21,990 nt of DNA from a virus, in the IMG/VR virus record IMGVR_UViG_3300027747_000094, positions 1 to 21,990 of that record. One strand, written 5' to 3'. The notes under the pieces were generated by a model. The model made no database searches. It saw only the letters and a list, made by a program, of their open reading frames with translations, and had not been told where the DNA came from. Made by a program: the position numbers and the translations under genes. Position 1 is the stretch's first letter; each line of letters starts with the position of its first letter. Below are positions 5,791 through 14,800 of the stretch, one piece after another.

Positions 5791-8739
5791 ATGGAACCGC
5801 TTGAGTTTCTAGCGGCGGTTTTACCGCCACCGGGTCACGGACGCTATTGCGTAGCCGAACTCACGAAGAAGAAGGAGCACTACTATGTGGAGACACTTGA
5901 AGAAGCGCAAACGAAAATAGACTCGTGGAAAAAAAGCAACTATGACATTTACTTTGCATTGGGTACGTTTGGCAATGAGTTGAATGACAAGAAAAACAAC
6001 TACTCCCGAACCGCTACCAATGTGCAGATGGTCAAATGTATCGCCGTTGATATTGACTGCAACCATCCCAAAGACATCCCTGATAGCACAGGCGCTGTAA
6101 AGTCCAAGGCGTACGCTTCTGCGCAGTCCGCAGTATCGGCGTTGATGACGTTTTGTGATGAGATAGGACTGAGCGACTTGGGTCGCCCTTGGTTGGTCGC
6201 ATCTGGCGGTGGCGTACACGCTTACTGGCCGTTCAAAGAAGCCGTTGAGAAAGATGAGTGGTTGCCTGTGGCTGAAGGGTTTAAGCGCCTATGCTTTCAA
6301 AAGAAGCTGGCCATCGATCCAACAATCACAAGCGATGCCTCTCGGGTATTACGCGTGCCAGACACCATCAACACAGGTGTTAAAGCCAACAAGAGGGTTA
6401 GGGAAGCAACCAATGTTCGTTTCAAGAATGAAGGGGACTTCTTTGAGCTTACAGACATCCGCGCTTTAGTTGAGAAACATCTTACAGGCACAGCCTACGA
6501 GAAGATTACAAAGCCGTCCAATACCCTCATACTACCCGGCACGGCTCCGGTGGGAGCGACCAGTGTCTCTTTGTTCCAAAACTCGGTGACTCGGTTCAAA
6601 AAAATTATCATGCTCACCAAGCAAGGGAATGGGTGCGGTCAGCTTGACTACTACGTTAACAACGCAAGTGATGACGGCATGGAACCTCTTTGGCGTGGGC
6701 TCTTGAGCATTACGCAGAAATGCGTGGATGGAGAGAAGGCAGCAGTCTGGCTCTCAGATATGCACCCATACCCGCATGAGCGTATGCACCAAAAGTTAGC
6801 GGAGATTAAAGGGCCCTATCCATGCACCAAGTTTGATAGTGAAAACCCCGGTGTGTGTATTTCATGTAAGCATTGGGGCAAGATTACAAACCCGTTAGCG
6901 TTGGGCAGAGAAACAGCCGTGACGCGCTTAGAAAAAACAATCATTACAAAGGAGAATGAAACAGTCCATAGACCAGAAACACCCAGAGGATATGCTTATG
7001 GTGAGCACGGCGGTGTCTTTATCGAGAAAGAAGATGAGGACGCCAACGGCAACAAAATCAAACGAATGGTCATGCTACTTTCTTACGATTTGTTTCCTGT
7101 GCACATATTAAGCAACAAAGGTTCTCACACACTACACATGATGGCTTTGCGTCCGCAAGGCATAAAGACCATTACATTACCAACCAAAATGATCGGGAGC
7201 CCCGTTGAAGTTACAAAAGCGTTAGTTGATCAAAACGTCTTAAGTTCTTTTGGATCGGGAAACGATAAAAATTTGTACGATTACGTACGAGCGAGTTATG
7301 AAAAAATGAGTACAGAAAAAAACACAATTGAAATACCCACAAGCTATGGATGGCAAGCCAATGAAGATTTTGTCTTTGCAGGATGCATCTATTCAGCAAA
7401 CAAAAAACCAGTTGAAATTCCTATGGAGGGACTAGAAAACATTGTCGATAACACCCAGCCAACTGGGACGCTAGATGCGTGGCGCAATTTTATTAACTTA
7501 CTTATTAGAAAGAAAATGTATGACCATTTGGCAATCATTCTGGCGGGTATTGGAGCGCCCCTTATGCGTTTTACTGGTATTTACGGTATTACTTTCCATT
7601 GTGGTAGCACTGAGTCAGGGACAGGAAAATCTCTTGCGTTGGAAGGCGCGGCGTCTGTGTGGGGACACCCCGTACACTATCGTACGGGAAAGGGAACTTC
7701 TCCTGTTGCAATGCAACAAAGACTTGGACTCCTTAATAGTTGTCCTTTAATTACGGACGAGATCACATCTAAAAACCGGAATAACTTTGAATGGTTTCCG
7801 GAATTTTTACTGGACATGACCGAGGGTCGTGGCAAGGAGCGTATGGAGTCAGGCTCCAACAAAGAGCGTGTCAATCTGTCTACATGGATGACCAACGCGA
7901 TCATGTCGTCCAATACCCACGTGGTTGACATCTTAACGGGTGAAAGAAAGCACGCCGCCGAAGGTGAACTCAGACGCTTGATTGAGTTTGTGATGGACGA
8001 AGAACTGTCATGGGAAGCTGACGAGATCGAGATCATTAAATCCTTGGCGCAGAACTATGCGGTTGCTGGACACATCCTTGCCCAGTACTTTGTAGACCAC
8101 ACTGAAGAGCTTGCTAAGTTAGTGCCCACTTGCGTCAGACAAATGTATATAGATTTTGAAGCAACGAACGATGAGCGGTTTTGGATGGCGGGTATAGGCG
8201 CTACGATTGCAAGCGGGGTTATTTGTAATAGCAAACACGCCGATGTGGTTGAGTTTCCCATGCAAGAGATCATTAACGCATTCAAGCGCCGTATTGATTA
8301 TATGCGCGTCAATATCCGAAGCGGAAAGCGTGTGGCCGAGGATGTCCTCAACGGATTCATCCGTGACCATTGGGGGCACTTTGTCATTGTCAACTACGGA
8401 GAGCGTGGGGGATTGGCGGCAGCAATGGGGGACGGCTCTATGATTGATAAGGCCACAACCAAGTCCAACGTCATGGGGCGAGTCGAGAACGGCGTGACTG
8501 CGGGATGCAAAGATTTCTTTATCGAAGAGCGCTTACTGAAATCTTATTGTTCTTCCATGAGCTTTGGCTATACCGACTTCAAGCGTCAGATGGAGAAGGC
8601 TTATATGGTCTCCTACATCCCTAAGAAAGATTTGATGGCCAAGACCAACGGCCCACAGATGCGAGTAGCAGTAATGAAAATATCCAGACGAGAAGAGGAA
8701 GCCAATGAAATCATTGCGCTACCCGTGGATAAAACTTGA
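5791..8739 (+). CDS. Primase-helicase (AEP-like primase, DUF927-like region, P-loop ATPase)
   Basis: A 982-residue replication protein. The N-terminal domain carries archaeo-eukaryotic-type primase signatures: D87-I-D89 in IAVDIDCNHP as metal ligands, then SGGGVHAYW (138-146) with the sxH histidine H143. A small cysteine motif, GVCISCKHWG near residue 355, resembles a zinc-binding linker. It is followed by a DUF927-like region (YGEHGGVFIEKED onward). The helicase part has Walker A GSTESGTGKS (605-614), a Walker B-like PLITDEI (652-658) and the DUF927-type stretch around EFLLDMTEGRGKERM. Such fused proteins prime and unwind at phage and plasmid origins. An AAGGAA site at 5780-5785 supports the start. 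Its 3' end overlaps the next gene by 35 bases. It is likely the main replication initiator or fork helicase with the family A polymerase. Separate DnaG- or DnaB-like genes are not seen. Confidence 0.88.
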   Translation: MEPLEFLAAVLPPPGHGRYCVAELTKKKEHYYVETLEEAQTKIDSWKKSNYDIYFALGTFGNELNDKKNNYSRTATNVQMVKCIAVDIDCNHPKDIPDSTGAVKSKAYASAQSAVSALMTFCDEIGLSDLGRPWLVASGGGVHAYWPFKEAVEKDEWLPVAEGFKRLCFQKKLAIDPTITSDASRVLRVPDTINTGVKANKRVREATNVRFKNEGDFFELTDIRALVEKHLTGTAYEKITKPSNTLILPGTAPVGATSVSLFQNSVTRFKKIIMLTKQGNGCGQLDYYVNNASDDGMEPLWRGLLSITQKCVDGEKAAVWLSDMHPYPHERMHQKLAEIKGPYPCTKFDSENPGVCISCKHWGKITNPLALGRETAVTRLEKTIITKENETVHRPETPRGYAYGEHGGVFIEKEDEDANGNKIKRMVMLLSYDLFPVHILSNKGSHTLHMMALRPQGIKTITLPTKMIGSPVEVTKALVDQNVLSSFGSGNDKNLYDYVRASYEKMSTEKNTIEIPTSYGWQANEDFVFAGCIYSANKKPVEIPMEGLENIVDNTQPTGTLDAWRNFINLLIRKKMYDHLAIILAGIGAPLMRFTGIYGITFHCGSTESGTGKSLALEGAASVWGHPVHYRTGKGTSPVAMQQRLGLLNSCPLITDEITSKNRNNFEWFPEFLLDMTEGRGKERMESGSNKERVNLSTWMTNAIMSSNTHVVDILTGERKHAAEGELRRLIEFVMDEELSWEADEIEIIKSLAQNYAVAGHILAQYFVDHTEELAKLVPTCVRQMYIDFEATNDERFWMAGIGATIASGVICNSKHADVVEFPMQEIINAFKRRIDYMRVNIRSGKRVAEDVLNGFIRDHWGHFVIVNYGERGGLAAAMGDGSMIDKATTKSNVMGRVENGVTAGCKDFFIEERLLKSYCSSMSFGYTDFKRQMEKAYMVSYIPKKDLMAKTNGPQMRVAVMKISRREEEANEIIALPVDKT

Positions 8740-8899
8740 CAAAGGGCAGGGGTTTTTCATCCCCTGCCTAGACCCCGAAACTGTCCGAGTTGAAGGACTC
8801 AAGGCTTCTGTTCGTTATAGAGTATTTGACGCTAAAGCTAAAATTGGAATTAAGAACGGTCTGTTGGGTGTTCAGTTCTATCGAAGACCCCGCGCATAG
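8705..8899 (+). CDS. Small hypothetical protein (64 aa), last gene of the + operon
   Basis: Not assigned to a named family. A 64-residue basic protein with the pattern KLDKGQGFFIPCLDPE, then a beta-rich, Lys/Arg-rich tail ending in YRRPRA. The form 'Gly-Gln/Lys-Gly-Phe-Phe-x-Pro' is familiar from short phage proteins and looks genuine. GAGGAA (8695-8700) precedes the ATG at 8705. The gene overlaps the primase-helicase by 35 bases and, at its 3' end, the giant minus-strand gene by 50 bases. Its codons for GQGFFIPC also form a GC-rich hairpin (8745-8768). Coding on both strands across 8850-8899 constrains the sequence there. Confidence 0.6.
   Translation: MKSLRYPWIKLDKGQGFFIPCLDPETVRVEGLKASVRYRVFDAKAKIGIKNGLLGVQFYRRPRA
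8745..8768. terminator. GC-rich hairpin at the junction of convergent operons
   Basis: GGCAGGGG (8745-8752) pairs perfectly with CCCCTGCC (8761-8768) around the loop TTTTTCAT, with a further G-T wobble outside. It lies six bases after the primase-helicase stop on the + strand and about 80 bases beyond the giant gene's stop on the - strand. Neither side is followed by a proper T-run, so classical intrinsic termination is doubtful. On the - strand a short broken T-rich stretch follows (CTTTGTCAAGTTTTATCC). It may be a weak terminator, a processing or stability element, or chance within codons. Confidence 0.35.
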
Positions 8900-11800
8900 T
8901 ATTTGCAATTTTAATTTTTAGTTGGCGCATCTCGTCCAGCTTTGCCCGCTTTTCTTGTGGCGTCATAGTAGATGCTTTGATAGCATTCTCAGCTCGCGTG
9001 ATGGTGGCCAGTTGCTTTGTCACATTACCCACAACAGAAGCCGAGGCAAGCTCGTTGATATGGTCTTGCAAATATGCGTTGGCTTCGGAGCGCTTGCCTT
9101 CTTGGAGTAAATCTTTAAAGGTGTTTTGTACTTGTGTTAGCTCGTGCATATGGTCATACACAGCACTGATGCGACCTCCTGCATCCGCAGGCTGGAACAA
9201 AGAACCAATAACCGCTGTATCAGACAAACGCTTAACCGCTTGCTCTGGCGTATCAGACGTAGGCGCTGCTACATTCAATGCTTGGAGCAATGCCACACCC
9301 ATAGAACCCGTATACCCGCGTACCAAGTTTTCAATTTTAATAGGCGAGATATCAAACGCTTTGCCCAAACCTTTGGCTACTTCAGACGTATTGTCACGAT
9401 AGCGTTGGCCAGCTTGCAAGTTCTGTTCTTTAAGAGATTCTAATGAACGCCCAGTATAGAACGAATAGTTGGCTACGTTTTCAATAAAAGGTTTAATTGC
9501 TTCGGGCAAGAACATGGATGAACCGCCGGGTATGGTTTGGATTGCAATGGTCTTGAACGCCTTGTACGCATCTTCACCACCCTCAGAACTGCGCATTGAA
9601 TTGATGAGCGCTTCTGGAATTCCTTTAAAGATATATCCAATCTCAAATGGTACGGGCACACGAACTGCTTCTGAAATGCCGGGGATGTGTACAAAGAAGT
9701 TGCCATACTTTTCATCAGGGTTGGCGTTCTTATACGTGTCATCGTCTTGCATCAACAACGTGTAAGCCACAGCAGTTAAAGCCAATAAAGCACCACGTTG
9801 GAACAGCTTGTTTTGGATTTGCAAACGCTCATTCATGGGCATCTTACCTGTAAAGGCACGGTATAGAACATCCAAACTTTGTAGCTGGGCATTGAAGAAA
9901 GGTATCAATTTAGATGCCAATCCAACGCTAGGAGACACGCCACGACGGTTAAAGTTCATGGCTTCAAGAGACATGAGCGTGGCTTCCATTTCAGACAAAC
10001 CTTGGGCAATGTAACTGTTGTACTGAGCACGGCGGGTGGCTGCATCCGCTTCCATTGTGAGACCTTCAGCTTTGCTGATTAGTTGTGTCCAATCGGCTCT
10101 ACCCGCTTGGATGTCTCGCAATATCTTGGACAAGTCTTCGTTGGTTCCAGTAAAGATTTGACCGCCTGTGATACCGCGTCTTTCTAATTTTTCTTTGGTG
10201 GCAGACTTGCCCAACTCTTTGATAGCGCCCATCACAGGAGTAAAGTCAGCACCTGATAACAGCGGAGCTGCAACCGAGTCGCGTACTAGCTGACGAAACG
10301 CGTAGATAGGAGAAATGGTCACAGCTTTGCGTAAGAATGTAGCAGGCAAAGACATGGCCTTAACAACAGCGCTGTTGTTTAATGGAATACCTTCCAAACC
10401 TTTTACAAGTAAGTCGGCAGGAATACCCAGCGTCTTGGTATCAACCACCACAAACTTATCTTCGCCCTTGTCCCTAAAGCGCACAATATCTGGGCCTGAT
10501 GTAGACTTGGCTACAGTATGCGCTAGCTTCATGCCAATTAGCTCGTACATTGCGTTCTTGGTTGCCAAGTTACGCAAGCCCATATCCACAAGCATAGATG
10601 TGTTTTGTACTGAACTTGTCAAGAAGTCCAGTATCTTTTCTTCACCACCAATCAACTCATGCAGATAAGGCTGCTCACGCAAGTTGCCCACTTTAATAGG
10701 ATTCTCAGCGCCAATCATTAACTCTGCATTGCCGTTGCGCTCTCGGTAGTAGGGTATGTAGTCATTAGAATCGGCCAAGGCTTTGGCTTCGTCTGGACTC
10801 AAGGCGCCTGTGTCTGCCAAAAACTTCATCAAATCTTTGTTGTATTTGTTGTACTCATTACGAGCTTGAGTAAATACAGAGTGCAGTTTTTGATTGCCCT
10901 CAATTTGTTTGACGGCATCACGTAGATCAGCTTCTTTAACTTTGTAGTTAAGTTTGGCGTAACCTACGCGCTCTGCACGTTTACCCAACAAATAAAGACT
11001 GAACAAACGGTTGGCGGCTTCAGCGTTCATATTGGGAGCTTCTTTAAGGATGCTCACAACTCTAGCCAAGTTAGCACCGGGCACGCTCTCAATCACATAC
11101 TCGGTACGCCCGTCTTTACGGGTATAAGCCACGCGTTGTGGGACGCCTATGCCGACTGCTTGCTGGGTAAAAGACATACGTTGATCGTACATACGCAGGT
11201 AATACATCATCTGCATACCCTTGAATGCGTCTTTCATTTCACCCGCAATCTTCTCAAGCGGAGCAAAGCGGTCAAGCACTTGGGTTCTGAATGCCAAACC
11301 AAGGTTGGCTTCCACACGCTGACGGATAGACTTAGGACTTGCAATTACTTTGTCGGCTGTTGCCAAAACCTTTTCAAAGCCCGGTGCTTGAGCCTTGGGA
11401 GCATAGCGCTCCTCTTCAGGCTCTTCGGTCATAGCCTGTACGGGTGGTGAGTCGGCAATTTTGTTTGGTGCGTCTACTTTTCCGTATTCGGTAAACAGCG
11501 CTCTATCTTTAGTTTCTGGCGTATTAAAAAACTCTTTGTTTATTTTTTTATTTATTTCCAAAATTTCTTTTGGTGCTAGATTTGGTTCTACATAAAGTTT
11601 ATTAGTGGCAGTTTCTAACCAATCAGAAAAACTACTGTCATCTGTCATTGCCCTATCAACAGCATAAACAAACTGTTTATTAAACGCATTTTCAAATTGT
11701 TTTTTAATAGAGTCTACAAGACGTTTAAACCCTGCGTCTTTTAAAGCAGAGGTCAACGGGTTAGATAGTTCTGCCGTATCAACTAAACCACTTCTGGCTT

Positions 11801-14800
11801 TTTGACGTAGCATTGCGCGTATAGAACCAACAACACTATTCGCCATGTCTTTAGCATCAAATTTTTGCTCGTTAACATATAGCGCATCAGGTAATTTTAA
11901 ATTCAAACTAACTGTTGAACTGTAATTTAAAACTAAATCTTTGACAGTTTGAACGCCATAAATAGTCGCATCAACGCTTTGTGAAGCTGGGCGTATTTTG
12001 TTAATTACAGCCCCGACAGGCGTGTATATTGTGCTGTCTTTAAAAAGGATGAGTTCATCTATAGGACTGGTTAAACTGGGTAATTTTAAAACTTTTTTAA
12101 AGTTACTAATATCATTCACAATCTCTAAACTTGGAAAGGTGTCTTCAGTATATGTTTCGTACACATTTAAGTGGTTTAAACCCTTAATAGTTTTAGCATC
12201 TGCTGAGTATGTTTTTCCTTTGAATTCAAATTCAAAAACGACGGGAGAGCTAGAACTAAAAGTCAAATGTTGCCCCGGAAAATAATTTGAAGCAAAAGCT
12301 TTTTCTGTGGCGTCTTCTAAAATGTTTGTAATTTCTTTAACGACTTTAGCTGAAGGGTCTGGTCTGTTAGAGTACCCGTCAACAACTCTAAACGCCAATA
12401 ATTTTTCAACTGCGTAGTCGTAAACAGCCAAACCTTTATTGGGGGTATCTCTTAAATAGTCACCCATACTAAAAAGCATAGGTGTGGTAAGTTCTTTATC
12501 GCCTTTAAGAACCCCTATCAAAAATTGTTTACGATCAAATTCTTCTACGTATCTAGACGTGTTTGCAAAATTATTTTTGGCCAAAAAATCTTTGGCTATT
12601 TTTTGTTGCGCATCACTAAGCGCTTGATTAGGGCTATTACCTCTAATCTCACCAACATCGTTTGTTCCGTTCATGCGTACAGCAACTTCGGGTCTGCCGT
12701 TACTATAGTAAATATAAAAATCGCCGTTTGTAATTTGGGTTTGTGCCGTAGAAACACCTGAACCTGTACACCAAGGCGTATTTGCAGCGCCTGCATTTAA
12801 TGCAACAGCGGCATCGTATTCATCAGACTGGTCAAACTTTTGCCAACCTTCTTTGCGTTGATTGTTTTTAGCATTCTTATCTGCAACTTTTTGCATACCA
12901 TCTAAGAATGCTTCTTTGAGCGGTTTGCCTGCACGCAGTTCTTCAATCACGGCGTGCGCATCATCAATACTAACTACCGCTACTGAATGCCGATTATTGG
13001 GTTCAATGGTCGCAATTTTTAAACGACCATCTTTGCCTGATAGAATTGCGTATTTAGCGGCAGCTTTAGCAACCAAGGCTTGTTCTACAAACGTATAACC
13101 GCCGTGATCCATCATATTTTTGATAAGACTTCTAAGACTTTTTCTGCGCTCAGCATTGATTGACTGTGCTTCCCTGTCTCTTAAAAGACTATCATTTTGT
13201 GCTTTTAAATTGGCAAATGTAGCGGGTTCCGCTTCAACATAATGCAACGCACTATTAGGATCGTAGTTTTTACCGTCAGACATGACGGTGCTGTAATCCA
13301 GTTTATTTGGATCCGCAAACTTGATATATTTACCAGAACTAAAATCTAGCTTTCCTTGAGGTGTTGCCACTTCGTTGTACATGTCATCCAAGTAGTCACG
13401 ACCAATGCGGTTGGCGTCCTCGGGTGTACGGTCTTTTTGTTTGATGTCTCCACCAAACTGATCCGCAAACTGCTTCATTGAGTTACTACCCGTATGGAGC
13501 GCGGCTATGTCTTTTGCTGACAACCGTTGGTTTACAGCCTTTTCTTTGCCACCAAGTTTGGTGCTGGAAGGAATGAACAACGCATCAACAGACTGGAGCG
13601 CTGCGCCCAACATGGTCTGGGCTTCTGCATCAAAGCCCAACATACGCAAGATAATGCTCTTAAATCCGTTCCATGCGTCTTGTAATTTCCAACGCTTACC
13701 CTTGAGTTGTTCTTGCAAATTGCGGTTGGACATAACCTCTGCCACAAACTCAGACAGACTGCTCTTGGCGTTGACGCTAGTAAAGCGTGGGTCATTCTTG
13801 ACGACATTGTGTAACAACATCAACTCTTTAACAGCAACCCTTTGCATCTCTGTGAGCTTGCTTGGGTCTTTCTCGTACTGAACAATTACACGTTCAGCGC
13901 CTGCATGAGTTCCTTCGTGCAATAAAATTTCTTCAGACAGACCACCATTCCGATTAAGTGTGACCTTTGTACTGATGGCAGAACCCAAAACTTCATTGCC
14001 ATTCTTGTCAGTCATGCTGTTGACCAACTTAACATCTGTGTTGTCCAGCAAAGCCGCGAGGCGTGCGGCAACTACCTTGGCAATCTTAGATGTACCCTTG
14101 GCGTTAGCCAAATCTGTAAGCGCTGCTTGGATGTCGTTGTTCTCAAGATGTTTGATTTGTGTCTCAGTCAGGTCAGGCGTTTGGGTCTCTACGCCACGAG
14201 CCAATCGTTCGCCTTCTTTCTCAGACTGGATACCTTCTTCAAAATCTCTTTGGATACCTTTGAGTCGGTTGTAGCGTTGGGTACGTTGCGCAGTTTCTGT
14301 TTTGCTTTCAGCAGAAGAAGTTCTGAATTGTCCGGGAGCACCCGAAGCATTGCGTGTTTCTTGCGGTGTGCGTTTAGAAGGCACTTGCTGTGTGCCAGTA
14401 GTAGCCAAGGCTTCTTGAAGTTTTTTAACTTGTTCAGCAAGGGCTTGCTTGTACTCAGGTGTTTTCTTACCCAACTCCAAGGCTTTTTCAACACGCTCAT
14501 TACCGATTGCAATACGGTAGTCGTTTACAGCTTTGTCGTTAGCACCATGTTTTTTGCGCAGGTTATCCAAGCGTTTGACTTGATCGTCTATCATTGCTTG
14601 GTATTCAGGAGACTCCATGCCTTTTTGTTTGGCAAGGTCTTTTAAAGCTGTGGTCTGTTCAGCTTCTTTGCTTACATCTCCGGCATTGATGCGTTTGGCT
14701 GTTGCTGCCGCACGAGACACAGGAACTTTACCCGTCTTGGTACGTTCTTTTGAACGACGCAATTCTTCAGCGCGTTGCTCGGCTTTAATGTCGCTGGCTT

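Noticed and set aside
8900-8922. T-rich stretch after the + operon as an intrinsic terminator
   Set aside because: TTTTAATTTTT is not preceded by a hairpin.
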